Shown one piece after another: positions 45,460 to 53,756 of a stretch of DNA of 64,000 nucleotides. How positions within the stretch are numbered: the stretch's first letter is position 1; every line of letters begins with the position of its first letter. Source of the stretch: Cryptosporangium arvum DSM 44712 (lineage in GTDB: Bacteria; Actinomycetota; Actinomycetes; Mycobacteriales; Cryptosporangiaceae). Both the position numbers and the translations under genes were made by a program. The stretch lies in contig NZ_KK073874.1 of the NCBI RefSeq assembly GCF_000585375.1, positions 1,116,001-1,180,000 of the forward strand, read 5' to 3'. Below the pieces are notes generated by a model. It was not told where the DNA came from. It did not search any database and was given only the letters and a program-made list of their open reading frames with translations.

Positions 45460-46836
45460 GTGAGAGCAGCGGTCTACACACGGATCAGCGACGACCGCCG
45501 GGGCGAAGAACTCGGCGTCGAGCGCCAGCGTCAGGACTGCTACAAGCTCGCCGAGGCCGAGGGGCTCACCGTCGTCGCGCTGTTCGTCGACAACTCGCGG
45601 TCCGCGTACAGCGGCAAGCCGCGGCCGGGATACCAGCGGTTGCTGGAGGCGATCAAGGCCGGCCTGATCGACGTCGTGCTGTCCTGGGATCCGGATCGGC
45701 TGCACCGCAGCCCGGCGGAGCTCGAGCACTTCATCGCGCTCATGGAACGGCACGGCGTCGGCGTCCAGACCGTCAACGCCGGCCACTGGGACCTGTCCAC
45801 GCCGTCCGGTCGCCTCGTCGCTCGCCAGCTCGGCGCCGTCGCCAAATACGAGTCAGAGCACAAAGCCGAAAGGGTGCGCAGAGCCTTGGAGCAGAACGCC
45901 GCCGCGGGGCGGACCCACGGACGGCCAACCTACGGGTGGACGCGCGTCTACGACCTGGAGAACGGCCGCGGCCGCGACGTCGTCAACCCGGCCGAGGCCG
46001 CGGTGATTCGCAGCATCGCTGACCGGCTCATCGGCGGCGACTCCCTGCGCCAGATCACCGCGGACCTCAACTCCGCCGGCACCCCGTCTCCGCGCGGCGG
46101 CCCCTGGGCGAAGGGCATGGTCCGGGCGCTCGCGATCCGCGAGCGCAACGCCGGCAACCGCGTCTACCGGGGTGACGTGATCGGCAAGGGTGATTGGGAG
46201 CCGATCCTTACCGACCATCTCTTCGAGCAAGTGAAGGCCGTCCTGAGCGATCCTGCGCGGCGGACAACGACCGGCACCGCGGCGAAGCACCTGCTCTCCG
46301 GGATCGCTCGCTGCGGAGTCTGTGGCGCGGTCATGCGATCCGCGATGAACCGCAGCGTTGCCGCGTACCGCTGCAGCGAGAAGAGCTGCGTTGCCCGAAA
46401 CCGTCGCGACGTAGACGCCCTCGTCACCGCGGTGGTGCTCGAGCGATTGTCTCGCCCCGACGCGGCCGACCTCCTCAACCCCAGCCGGGGAGCCGATCAG
46501 AAACGCGCCGTCGCGAACGCAGCGGAACTACAGCAGCGCCTCGACCGGGCCGCTGATGACTACGCCGATGGCAAGATCGACAGCCGCCAGCTGGAGCGCA
46601 TCACGGCGCGACTCCGGCCGCAGATCGACGCGGCCGAGGCTCAGGCCCGGATCGTTGACGACAGCCCCGTCCTAGCCGGTCTGGCGGGCAACGCTAAGGC
46701 CGCCGAGGTGTGGGAGACACTCACGCTTACCCGGCGCCGCGCAGTGGTCGCTGCCACGGTCAACATCATGATCCATCGAGCCCGCCAGGGCGCTCGGGTG
46801 TTCGACCGGTCAAGCGTCGAGATCACCCCGAAGTAA
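45460..46836 (+). CDS. int: Large serine recombinase (integrase)
   Basis: A 458-residue recombinase. The resolvase domain begins AAVYTRISDDRRGEELGVERQ with catalytic Ser10 and contains LSWDPDRLHRS. The recombinase DNA-binding domain follows (GGDSLRQITADLNSAGTPS), then a zinc ribbon with CGVCG and CSEKSC and a helical/coiled-coil tail (about 345-420). It should join attP and attB by cutting at a central dinucleotide, here CT. It starts 38 bases from the attL crossover. The GTG at 45460 has a weak ribosome site. Confidence 0.95.
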   Translation: MRAAVYTRISDDRRGEELGVERQRQDCYKLAEAEGLTVVALFVDNSRSAYSGKPRPGYQRLLEAIKAGLIDVVLSWDPDRLHRSPAELEHFIALMERHGVGVQTVNAGHWDLSTPSGRLVARQLGAVAKYESEHKAERVRRALEQNAAAGRTHGRPTYGWTRVYDLENGRGRDVVNPAEAAVIRSIADRLIGGDSLRQITADLNSAGTPSPRGGPWAKGMVRALAIRERNAGNRVYRGDVIGKGDWEPILTDHLFEQVKAVLSDPARRTTTGTAAKHLLSGIARCGVCGAVMRSAMNRSVAAYRCSEKSCVARNRRDVDALVTAVVLERLSRPDAADLLNPSRGADQKRAVANAAELQQRLDRAADDYADGKIDSRQLERITARLRPQIDAAEAQARIVDDSPVLAGLAGNAKAAEVWETLTLTRRRAVVAATVNIMIHRARQGARVFDRSSVEITPK

Positions 46837-46844
46837 TCCGCCTC

Positions 46845-47468
46845 TCACAGCTGCTCGTCGGCGTCGAGGTGCCTGAGCTCTTCCGGGACATCCGGCGCTG
46901 TGAGGCCGAACTGCCGCATGGTCTTTCGGATAGCTCGAATCGTGCCCTCCTCGCCCAGCCGCGTCGGACGCTCGGCGCGCTGGATGCCACGCTCTTCGGC
47001 GCTCGCGGCCGCCCAGGACAGGTAGTGCGCCACGTGACGCCGGTAGAGGTCAATCGGCGTGGCGCCCTGGTTGTAGTCCTGAAAGTCCTGCTCCGAGGCC
47101 GCTGTGCGTTTGCCGGACTCATCCGGCCAGGCGCCCCAGGGAGCCTCGCCGGTAAACCAGCGCGCAGCGCCCCAAGTCGGCGCCTCAACACCAGGGAACG
47201 CCTCCACCGTGGGTTGCGAGCCCACCGGAAAGGCCAGCAGTACCGGCGGTACGCCGAGCGCCCGACCGAAGATCACGAGCTCGTCGACCGTGACTTCTCG
47301 TCGGCGTCGGCCGTCGGCATCACGACGGCCGGTTTCAATGTTCGTGATCGCTGCTTCGGTCAGCTGTGGAGCGCCTAGCTTCCTGCACCGCTTAGCCAGT
47401 TCGCCACGGTTCCAGCCGTGTCGTTTCCGCGCACGGTTGACCTGCTCGGCGACTACATCGCTCAGCAC
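46845..47468 (-). CDS. XRE-family repressor-like regulator
   Basis: A 207-residue protein. The HTH is at residues 5-65: NRARKRHGWNRGELAKRCRKLG and LTEAAITNIETGRR. The rest is acidic and aromatic with no known domain. It is divergent from the excisionase-like gene across a 134-base gap with dyad sites, a layout typical of a lysogeny repressor or replication control gene in actinobacterial integrative elements. Its end is eight bases from the integrase end (convergent). Confidence 0.8.
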   Translation of the reverse strand: MLSDVVAEQVNRARKRHGWNRGELAKRCRKLGAPQLTEAAITNIETGRRDADGRRRREVTVDELVIFGRALGVPPVLLAFPVGSQPTVEAFPGVEAPTWGAARWFTGEAPWGAWPDESGKRTAASEQDFQDYNQGATPIDLYRRHVAHYLSWAAASAEERGIQRAERPTRLGEEGTIRAIRKTMRQFGLTAPDVPEELRHLDADEQL

Positions 47469-47483
47469 TCTGCCTCCCCAGCT

Positions 47484-47579
47484 TGTAGGAACTACACGCT
47501 AGGGCATCGCATTGCACTCCACCAAACAGTGCCGTACTGTGCCGCTTCGTGGGCATCAATCTGCTCACCCGACATGTCG
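47484..47579. promoter_or_regulatory. Switch region with three dyad sites between repressor and excisionase genes
   Basis: The divergent gap holds TGTAG-GAA-CTACA (47484-47496), ACAGT-GCCGT-ACTGT (47526-47540) and the perfect palindrome CGACATGTCG (47570-47579). All three lie between the two start codons, where operators of the XRE repressor are expected. The sites differ from each other, so which protein binds which is unknown. Confidence 0.5.
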
Positions 47580-47602
47580 AATCAACACGTCGAGAGGCTG
47601 AT

Positions 47603-47827
47603 ATGACGAGCATGCCTCGTGAATCGATGCATCGTGCCGAGCTGCTGGCCCTACCGCCTGCGGTGGATCTGGTCACCGCGGCGCGTGCGTTGAACATCGG
47701 CCGGACCCTGGCGTACACGCTCGCGAAGCGCGGCGAGTTCCCGGTGCGGCTCCTGCGTCTTGGCGTCCAATACCGCGTGCCCCGCGCTGATCTCCTCACC
47801 TACCTGGGTGAGGGCGACGCCGCATGA
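47603..47827 (+). CDS. Excisionase-like helix-turn-helix protein
   Basis: A 74-residue protein. The HTH region reads LVTAARALNIGRTLAYTLAKRGEFPVRLLRLGVQYRVPRADLL, of the excisionase/MerR type. The ATG at 47603 follows GAGAGG; an earlier in-frame ATG at 47549 is less supported. It overlaps the next start (ATGA). It probably directs integrase to excise or acts as an activator of the replication operon. Confidence 0.75.
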   Translation: MTSMPRESMHRAELLALPPAVDLVTAARALNIGRTLAYTLAKRGEFPVRLLRLGVQYRVPRADLLTYLGEGDAA

Positions 47828-47976
47828 GCGAGCAGCCGATCGAGACGCTCGCCGAGTACGCCCGGCGCCTCGTCGACGACATGCCCCCGCTGCGTCCCGA
47901 ACAGCGGGTCGCGATTCGCCAGGCGCTGCACGGCGTCGGCGACGAACAGCACAGCGGCGAGGAAACGGCGGCATGA
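47824..47976 (+). CDS. Small acidic protein of the replication operon
   Basis: A 50-residue open frame coupled by ATGA overlaps on both sides. It reads MSEQPIETLAEYARRLVDD and PPLRPEQRVAIRQALHGVG. It is a helical, acidic polypeptide similar in layout to small proteins upstream of prim-pol genes in actinobacterial integrative elements. No function can be assigned. Coupling at both ends supports it being real. Confidence 0.65.
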   Translation: MSEQPIETLAEYARRLVDDMPPLRPEQRVAIRQALHGVGDEQHSGEETAA

Positions 47977-48992
47977 GCCCACCAATGCAGCGAGGGGCGC
48001 CCCGCCAGGCGCCCCTCGACGAAACCAGCTGCGACCAGGCCACCGATTCCGAGCACGAGGGTACGGCACGCCCGACCGCGCGGCAGCTGCTCGAGCAAGC
48101 CCTGCTCTACGCCGCCTACGGCTGGTTCGTGTTCGTGCTCAGTGCCGACAAGGTGCCGCTGCGCAACTGTCCGCGCTGCCGAGCAGGCGCCGAGCGGCAC
48201 GACCCCGAAACGTGCACCTGCCTGACCTGCCACGGCTTCTACGCCGCCACCCGCGACCCGGTACGCATCGCCGAGATGATCGCCCGGCACCCGGACGGCA
48301 TGCTCGCGGTCCGCACCGGTGCGCCCTCCGGTCTGGTCGTCGTCGACGTCGACCCCCGCCACAGCGGACATCGGTCTCTCGGGAAGCTCGAGCAGGCCGT
48401 CGGCCTGCTCCCCGGCACCGTCCAGCAGCTCACCGGCGGCGGCGGCCTGCACATGCTCTACCGACACCCCGGCCACCACGTGAAGTCCAGGTCGAACGCG
48501 TTCGGCAGCGACATCACCGGCGTCGACGTCAAGGCCGACGGTGGATACATCGTGGTCGCGCCGTCCGTCACTCGCGACGGCGGCCGGTACGAATGGCTCG
48601 GCGGGATCTGGAGTCACACCCTGCCGCTGTGGCCGGCCATCCTCACGCCTTTGCTCGACGACCGCCCGCAGCTTCGTGCGGTGCTCAACCCCCGGCGCCG
48701 CACCGACGTCCGAGCATCCACCGCACACGCCACCGCGGCTCTGCGCGGTGAAGTCGAGCGGGTCACCGGGTCGCAGCCCGGCCAGCGCAACGACGAATTG
48801 AACCGTGCGGCATACAACCTCGGTCAGCTCGTCGGCGCCGGACAGCTCGACCACGACCAGGTCGCCGACGCGCTCCGCGACGCCGCGCTGTCCATCGGGC
48901 CAGACGAACCGAAGATCCTCCGCACCATCCGCAGCGGCATGAACGCCGGCATGGCCAACCCGAGACCGCACCGAGAGGCCAGGCCTGCGTGA
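47973..48992 (+). CDS. Bifunctional DNA primase/polymerase (prim-pol)
   Basis: A 339-residue protein. An N-terminal lead includes a cysteine set (CPRCRAG and CTCLTCHG), then the prim-pol domain: GLVVVDVDPRH (metal Asp124 and Asp126), GGGGLHMLYRHPG (the conserved His block) and GVDVKADGGYIVVAPSV. The C-terminal 100 residues look like a PriCT helix bundle. Such proteins start replication of integrative plasmids and satellites together with a helicase, here probably the product of the next, overlapping gene. Confidence 0.88.
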   Translation: MSPPMQRGAPRQAPLDETSCDQATDSEHEGTARPTARQLLEQALLYAAYGWFVFVLSADKVPLRNCPRCRAGAERHDPETCTCLTCHGFYAATRDPVRIAEMIARHPDGMLAVRTGAPSGLVVVDVDPRHSGHRSLGKLEQAVGLLPGTVQQLTGGGGLHMLYRHPGHHVKSRSNAFGSDITGVDVKADGGYIVVAPSVTRDGGRYEWLGGIWSHTLPLWPAILTPLLDDRPQLRAVLNPRRRTDVRASTAHATAALRGEVERVTGSQPGQRNDELNRAAYNLGQLVGAGQLDHDQVADALRDAALSIGPDEPKILRTIRSGMNAGMANPRPHREARPA

Positions 48993-50047
48993 CCACGCTC
49001 AACGAGCGGCTCGCCGCGGTCCAACAGGAGTTGGAGGCCGTCGAGGCCGAAAACTCTCAGACCGAGGTCGTCCTCGAGCAGGACCAGGTGCTCTACGTCG
49101 ACGTCGCCGCGCTGCTGGACGGTGGGCTCCCCGAACGCGAGAAGCCCACCGTCCTGCAGCGCCAGGACGGCAACTGCCTGTTCTACCGCCGCAAGGTCAA
49201 CGTGCTGTTCGGCGACCCCGAGGGCGGCAAGACATGGGTGGCGCTCGCCGCGCTCGTCGACGTCCTCACCGACGGCGGCAAGGCCGTGTTCATCGACCTC
49301 GACCACAACGGCGCCGGCGAGATCCTGTCCCGCCTGATCTACCTCGGAGCCAAACCCGCCGAGCTCAGCGACCCGGAGCGGTTCCGGCTGGCCGAACCCG
49401 AAGACCAGCTCGTCATGCGCGCGACCGTGGCCGACCTCTGCCAGTGGGAGCCCGACGCCGCGGTCGTCGACTCGGTCGGCGAGCTGCTGCCGCTGATGGG
49501 CGCCAGCTCCAACAGCCCCGACGACTGGACGACGGTCAACCGGCGCATCCTGACGCCCCTGGCCAACTCCGGGGCCGCGGTCATCGCCGTCGACCACCTC
49601 CCGAAGTCAGCTGACGCGCGAGCCGCTGGCCCGACCGGGACCGTCGCGAAGAAGCGATCGATCAACGGGGCCAGCTACCGCGTGTACGCCATGACGGCGT
49701 TCGCGCCGGGCCAGGGAGGCGCGGCGGGCCTCGAGGTCGAGAAGGACCGTCCTGGTGGAGTCCGCGAGCACTGCCCGATGACGGGCAGCCAGAAGCAGAA
49801 GGCCGGGGTGTTCCGGCTGGAGCACCGTCTCGACGGCGCCGGCCACTGGTACATCAGCGACCCGGTCGAGGTGGTCCGGGAGGACGTCGACGCCGACGTC
49901 CAGGCCCTCGACGAGTTGGTCCCGCCGCCGAGGTCGAAGCAAGACGTCAAGGACCGCCTGAAATGGGGCTCCGACCGCGCGTACCGCTCGCTCACAAGGT
50001 GGCGTGAGCTGCGAAAAGAAGCATCTGCGAGCGAGGCGGACGAGTGA
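48989..50047 (+). CDS. RecA-like (RepA-type) ATPase, probable replicative helicase
   Basis: A 352-residue protein. Walker A is FGDPEGGKTW (G75 to T82), Walker B AVVDSVGELLPLM, followed by GAAVIAVDHLPK, as in hexameric RepA/DnaB-like ATPases. A 60-residue N-terminal coiled region and a C-terminal basic part with a winged-helix-like end (KQDVKDRLKWGSDRAYRSL) surround the core. The GTG start overlaps the primase stop by four bases. With the primase it makes a minimal replication module. Confidence 0.85.
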   Translation: MTTLNERLAAVQQELEAVEAENSQTEVVLEQDQVLYVDVAALLDGGLPEREKPTVLQRQDGNCLFYRRKVNVLFGDPEGGKTWVALAALVDVLTDGGKAVFIDLDHNGAGEILSRLIYLGAKPAELSDPERFRLAEPEDQLVMRATVADLCQWEPDAAVVDSVGELLPLMGASSNSPDDWTTVNRRILTPLANSGAAVIAVDHLPKSADARAAGPTGTVAKKRSINGASYRVYAMTAFAPGQGGAAGLEVEKDRPGGVREHCPMTGSQKQKAGVFRLEHRLDGAGHWYISDPVEVVREDVDADVQALDELVPPPRSKQDVKDRLKWGSDRAYRSLTRWRELRKEASASEADE

Positions 50048-50060
50048 CAGGACACCCGAT

Positions 50061-50153
50061 GGTCCTGGTCCTCCCCCTAAAGGAGGGGGGAGGACAGGAC
50101 CACCAACCGGGACGGTCCTTAGGACCGCTCAGGACCGGACCAGGACCAGGACT
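50061..50153. repeat. Cluster of GGTCCT/AGGACC repeats downstream of the replication genes
   Basis: Within 93 bp there are three GGTCCT (50061, 50067, 50114), four AGGACC (50096, 50121, 50131, 50142) and near copies (AGGACA 50091, AGGACT 50148). The first part also folds into a long hairpin (50061-50077 with 50086-50102, one bulge), and GGTCCTTAGGACC (50114-50126) is a perfect dyad. The cluster sits just after the helicase gene: an origin with iterons or a terminator are both possible. Confidence 0.6.
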
Positions 50154-50247
50154 ACCTAGCCCAACGACCTACCCCGCAGTGCCGAGCGGCCCGCAAAGCA
50201 CTCGGCGTAGGCCGCCCAAACGACGACTCGGAAGGAAGGTCACCGCC

Positions 50248-50706
50248 ATGACCCGAACCGCTACCGCATCTACTGCTCTGCTCGACCAGGTCGACGCCGC
50301 GGCCGCTGACGCCCGGCGCCTCTGGGCGGAGCACTTCGTCCCGCAGCTCGACCAGACCTCTCCGGTTCCGTCCACCTCGCTCGGCCTCCAGCGCGTGCAC
50401 GCCGCGTTCATTGCCGCCGTCGGTGGTTTGCGGACCGGAACCACTCGCTGCTGCCCGCACGTCGACCTGAGCGCCCCTCGCCCGATGGTGTGGGTGGCAT
50501 GGCGCCCGCGGGTCATCCAGTGCGGGCATCCCGAGTGCATGCTGGCGCTCGACGTCGCCGCCACCGGGCAGGACGACTACGTGTGCGACGGCTGCTCGAG
50601 GTACGCCCCGTCGACGCTGACGGCGGTGAGCTGGACGAGCGGAGTCTTCCTTCTCGGCGCCGACCTGTGCCGCCGTTGCCGCACCACGCCGGGCGCCGTC
50701 GCGTGA
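50248..50706 (+). CDS. Zinc-ribbon-like element protein of unknown function
   Basis: A 152-residue protein. The first 65 residues are helical. The second part has several paired cysteines (CCPHVD, CGHPEC, CDGC, CRRC), suggesting two zinc sites. No enzyme motif. The ATG follows GGAAGGAAGG. The stop overlaps the next start by four bases. Genes of this type accompany capsid genes in actinobacterial prophages; function unknown. Confidence 0.65.
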   Translation: MTRTATASTALLDQVDAAAADARRLWAEHFVPQLDQTSPVPSTSLGLQRVHAAFIAAVGGLRTGTTRCCPHVDLSAPRPMVWVAWRPRVIQCGHPECMLALDVAATGQDDYVCDGCSRYAPSTLTAVSWTSGVFLLGADLCRRCRTTPGAVA

Positions 50707-51176
50707 GCACCGATCCGGAGCACATCGGTGACGTCGTCGCCCGCGCCGTCGGCAGGCTCGCCGACGACGACCCCGGCCACCCGCAGCTGTGCGGCGCCTG
50801 GCGGGCCGCGGCGTCCACGCTCGTCGGCGTTCTGGCCGCGCACGAGACCACCTGCGAGACGTGCCGCCCGGTCCCCGCCGCGCCGCCGGCCGACGAGCAG
50901 GTCGCGGCGTCCCGCGACGCGGCGGTCGCGCTCGTCTCCCTGGCGCTCGATCCGGAGCACGGCGACGTCGACGAGCAGCTGCACGGCGAGCTGATGACCG
51001 ACCTGTTCGCCGCCGGCGCCCCGGCGGCCGTCGCGTCGCTCGTCGACCTGGTCGTGCGCAGCGTCGATGCGCTGCTGCTCGCGCAGGGCGCCGTCGACGA
51101 GGCGGGCCGCTCGCAGACCTGGGAGCAGATCCTCCGCAATACCGCTCACCTCTACCGAGACGAGGAACGACCGTGA
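50703..51176 (+). CDS. Small hypothetical element protein
   Basis: A 157-residue, acidic, mostly helical protein with no match I recognise. The only notable local feature is a CETC pair near residue 50. It is coupled to both neighbours by four-base overlaps (GTGA), so it belongs to the same transcript as the cysteine-rich protein upstream. It may be a structural or regulatory helper of the capsid module. Confidence 0.6.
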   Translation: MSTDPEHIGDVVARAVGRLADDDPGHPQLCGAWRAAASTLVGVLAAHETTCETCRPVPAAPPADEQVAASRDAAVALVSLALDPEHGDVDEQLHGELMTDLFAAGAPAAVASLVDLVVRSVDALLLAQGAVDEAGRSQTWEQILRNTAHLYRDEERP

Positions 51177-51385
51177 CCGTGACCGAACAGACCGACCGGA
51201 CGCTCGACGCGCTGCTGGCGCTGCGTGAGGCGATCGCGGCCGGTAGCCGCACCGATCGCCGTGCCTGGGTTGCCGCGGTGTCGAAGATGACCGGCGGCGG
51301 CGCCCGGACGCTCGCCTTCTACGCCGCGTTGGGCCGCGTGCTGGAGTGCGTCGACGTCGAGTACCGCGAGGCTGCGGACACGTAA
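51173..51385 (+). CDS. Small helical element protein
   Basis: A 70-residue protein with GTG start overlapping the previous stop (GTGA). It is helical, with the C-terminal part TGGGARTLAFYAALGRVLECVDVEY resembling a short dimerising helix. No known family. A 140-base gap follows before the capsid gene, so this is the last gene of the left transcript. Confidence 0.55.
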   Translation: MTVTEQTDRTLDALLALREAIAAGSRTDRRAWVAAVSKMTGGGARTLAFYAALGRVLECVDVEYREAADT

Positions 51386-51525
51386 ACCCGCTGTTCAGAC
51401 CGCAGATGTGAGACACTAGAGCTGACTCCAACTTCATATCGGTTCTCACTCCTGGCGCGCGCCGACCCGGGCCCGGACTGCGGACACTCCCCGCTCATTC
51501 AGCTGATGACCTCGGAGGTCTACGC

Positions 51526-52674
51526 ATGTCCCAGTCCCTCGCGGACGCCTTAGAGCACGCCCTGATGCGTGACTCGCATCGGATTCGTTCGCTGGAAGTC
51601 CGCGCCCGCGCCGGCGTCCACATCGAGGAACGCGAAACCCGCGACCTCATCGCCCGCAGCGCCCGTATCGAAGAGACCCGCGGCCTGCTGTACCGCCGGG
51701 GCCTGCAGGAGCAGCGCGAGCAGCTCAACGAGTTCTTCCGCGGCCGCCGCGGCAAGGTGCTCGACAACGTCATGGACCCGTGGGCGCCCGACCACGAGGC
51801 CCGCGCCCTGTCGAAGCTGACCGGCGGCGCCGGCGCGAACACCGTCGGGCAAGGCTTCGTCGACCAGGTCGTGTTTCACCTCAGCGAGGTGTCGGGCATC
51901 GCCCGCGGCGCCCGCACGCTGATGACGGCAAAGGGCGACGCCTTACCGATGCCCACCACCACGGCGCACTCCAGCGGCGCCCTGGTGGCCGAGGGCGCCA
52001 CGATCCCCACGTCCGAACCGACGTTCGGACAGCGCTCGCTCGGGGCCTACAAGTTCGGCGCGAAGGTCGACCTGAGTCAGGAACTCGAGGAAGACACCAG
52101 CATCGACATGGTCGACTACCTCGGCCTCGAGCTGGGCCGGGCGCTGGGCGTCACGCTCGGCGGCTACCTCGCCACCGGTACCGGTTCGGCTCAGCCCGCG
52201 GGCCTGGTCCCCAACGCCACGGTGGCCGTTACCGGCGGCACCGGGGTGAGCGGCGCGCCGACCGCCGACAACGTGCTGGCGCTGTTCTACAGCCTCATCG
52301 CCCCGTGCCGGGAGTTGTCGACGACCGGGTGGGTTATGCGCGACACCACGCTCTTGCAGGTGCGTCAGCTCAAGGGCTCCGACGGGCAGTACGTGTTCCC
52401 GGTGCAGACCCGCGCCGACGGCGTCGAGCTGCTGCTGGGCAAGCCCGTCTGGACCGACCCGTTCGTGCCGGCCATCGGCCTGGGCAACCGGTCGATCATC
52501 TTCGGCGACCTCTACCGCTTCGTCGTTCGCCTGGTCGCCGGTCTGCGCCTCGAGCGGGCCACGGGACCGGGATTCAACAACGGCACCATCCAGTACCGGG
52601 CGCTGCTGCGCGCGGATTCCGTTCTTGCAGACACCTCGGGCGCGGTCCGGGCGTTCGTTGGGGGTGCGTCCTGA
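51526..52674 (+). CDS. HK97-type phage major capsid protein
   Basis: A 382-residue capsid protein. The first 90 residues are a charged helix (scaffolding delta region: ARAGVHIEERETRDLIARSARIE). The capsid fold then runs from about residue 105: GFVDQVVFHLSEVSGIARGA, PTTTAHSSGALVAEGATIPTSEPTF, the A/E-loop core KFGAKVDLSQELEED and the end RFVVRLVAGLRLERATGPGF. No protease gene precedes it, so the delta region may not be cut off. CGGAGGTCTACGC precedes the ATG. Confidence 0.92.
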   Translation: MSQSLADALEHALMRDSHRIRSLEVRARAGVHIEERETRDLIARSARIEETRGLLYRRGLQEQREQLNEFFRGRRGKVLDNVMDPWAPDHEARALSKLTGGAGANTVGQGFVDQVVFHLSEVSGIARGARTLMTAKGDALPMPTTTAHSSGALVAEGATIPTSEPTFGQRSLGAYKFGAKVDLSQELEEDTSIDMVDYLGLELGRALGVTLGGYLATGTGSAQPAGLVPNATVAVTGGTGVSGAPTADNVLALFYSLIAPCRELSTTGWVMRDTTLLQVRQLKGSDGQYVFPVQTRADGVELLLGKPVWTDPFVPAIGLGNRSIIFGDLYRFVVRLVAGLRLERATGPGFNNGTIQYRALLRADSVLADTSGAVRAFVGGAS

Positions 52675-52940
52675 TGGCGAAGACGATGCGCGTGCGGATG
52701 GCGGGGAAGATCGTCGGCGACCGCTGCGACAACGGCGTGTGGTCTACGTGGCCCGAGCCCGGTGAGGAGATCGAGCTTCCCGAGGCCGAGGCGCGAAGCA
52801 TGCTGCTGTCCGGCATGGCGGTTCACCTCGACGGCACATCCGGCCAGCAGACGCAGAGAAACGACTACAGCGGCGTTTTCGTCCCGGGCCCGGACGGTGT
52901 CCCGGTGCGGTCCCCATACATGTCGCAGGAGTACTCCTGA
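52674..52940 (+). CDS. Small phage head/tail-region protein
   Basis: An 88-residue protein just after the capsid, start overlapping its stop (TGATG). Beta-rich start (KTMRVRMAGKIVGDRCDNG) and an ending with FVPGPDGVPVRSPYMSQEY. Position and size fit a head-decoration or head-tail joining protein. No family recognised. Confidence 0.55.
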   Translation: MAKTMRVRMAGKIVGDRCDNGVWSTWPEPGEEIELPEAEARSMLLSGMAVHLDGTSGQQTQRNDYSGVFVPGPDGVPVRSPYMSQEYS

Positions 52941-53248
52941 TGGAAATCGAACAGGCATCCGCCGGCGAGGCGACGGAGTACGCCGTCGTCCGCAAGTACA
53001 GCGAGGCCGTGCGCAGCCTCGGCGAACACCTCGGGATCGCGCCGGAGGCCGCTCAGCGGGCCCTCCAAGAGGGACGCGCGGCCGACCTGCTGCGCAGGCG
53101 CCGGCCCGGCCTGCGCAGTGTGAGCGAGGGCGTTCCGGAGACCGTCCAGAGTCGTCGCCGCAAGCTCGACGAGATGCAGCGCACGTGGCGCCTCGAAGAC
53201 CTGCAGCGCAGCGCACGGCGCCCGCGGCCGTCGCCGGGCGAGGTGTAG
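52940..53248 (+). CDS. Small helical structural-region protein
   Basis: A 102-residue, basic, helical protein (YSEAVRSLGEHLGIAPEAAQRAL and LRRRRPGLRSVSEGVPETVQ). The start overlaps the previous stop (TGATG). Its place between capsid and tail chaperone suggests a connector or tail component. No known family. Confidence 0.55.
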   Translation: MEIEQASAGEATEYAVVRKYSEAVRSLGEHLGIAPEAAQRALQEGRAADLLRRRRPGLRSVSEGVPETVQSRRRKLDEMQRTWRLEDLQRSARRPRPSPGEV

Positions 53249-53253
53249 CCGCG

Positions 53254-53622
53254 ATGTCGATCAGATTCAGCCTCGACACTGCCGACCGGGCCCACTTCGG
53301 CGGGCCCGAATGGCTGACCCTCGACGTCGAGCAGCTGGCCGGCGCGCCGGCGTTCGAGCTGGAGGCCATCGAGAAGGAACTCGGCCACCCGATCAGATTG
53401 GTGATCGGCGCCCTGGAGGGCCAGGCGTCCGCGCTCGGCTTGCGTGCGCTCATCTGGCTCGCCTACCGGCAGGCGGGCCTGCGCACACCGTTCGGCGAGT
53501 TCAACATCCACACGCTCAAGGCGCGCAGCGAGACGGTGCCCGACGTCCAGGAGGCCGCGGCCGCCGCCCCTTTGGACGGCTCGCCGGGTGGCTCGGCAAC
53601 GTCCGCCTCGGCGAGTTCCTGA
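53254..53622 (+). CDS. Tail assembly chaperone, short (zero-frame) form
   Basis: A 122-residue protein: SIRFSLDTADRAHFGG at the start, RLVIGALEGQASALGLRALIWLAYRQAG in the middle and a short low-complexity end (PLDGSPGGSATSASASS). The middle hydrophobic part resembles gpG-like chaperones that bind tape measure. The low-complexity tail after the slippery site suggests most coding value lies in the shifted frame. Position just before the tape measure gene is diagnostic for this family. Confidence 0.82.
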   Translation: MSIRFSLDTADRAHFGGPEWLTLDVEQLAGAPAFELEAIEKELGHPIRLVIGALEGQASALGLRALIWLAYRQAGLRTPFGEFNIHTLKARSETVPDVQEAAAAAPLDGSPGGSATSASASS

Positions 53623-53756
53623 CCGCGATCGCGCCCGTGATGGCCCGCATCTACTCGGTGGGCCCGACGGAACTGCGGACGCTGACCGCGGCCGGGCTCG
53701 TCGCGTTCCACGACGACCTGCAGCTGCTCACCAACGAAAGGCCACCCGGTGGCTGA
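53254..53756 (+). CDS. Tail assembly chaperone, long form by programmed -1 frameshift
   Basis: If ribosomes slip back one base at CCCTTTG (53568-53574), they continue in the frame that reads LAGWLGNVRLGEFLTAIAPVMARIYSVGP and end at 53756, giving about 167 residues. Proline (CCT to CCC) and leucine (TTG to TTT) tRNAs could re-pair at this heptamer. The long form is the GT-like chaperone of tailed phages, which binds tape measure. Its stop overlaps the tape measure start. Confidence 0.82.
53568..53574 (+). promoter_or_regulatory. CCCTTTG slippery heptamer
   Basis: The zero-frame codons are GCC CCT TTG. The XXXYYYZ heptamer CCCTTTG sits in the right phase for a -1 slip and is the only such heptamer in the overlap between the two frames that I saw. 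A GC-rich stretch follows that could form a stimulatory fold. Confidence 0.8.

Noticed and set aside
50044-50247. Upstream extension of the cysteine-rich protein to 50044
   Set aside because: It would run through the GGTCCT/AGGACC repeats; the ATG at 50248 has a good ribosome site.
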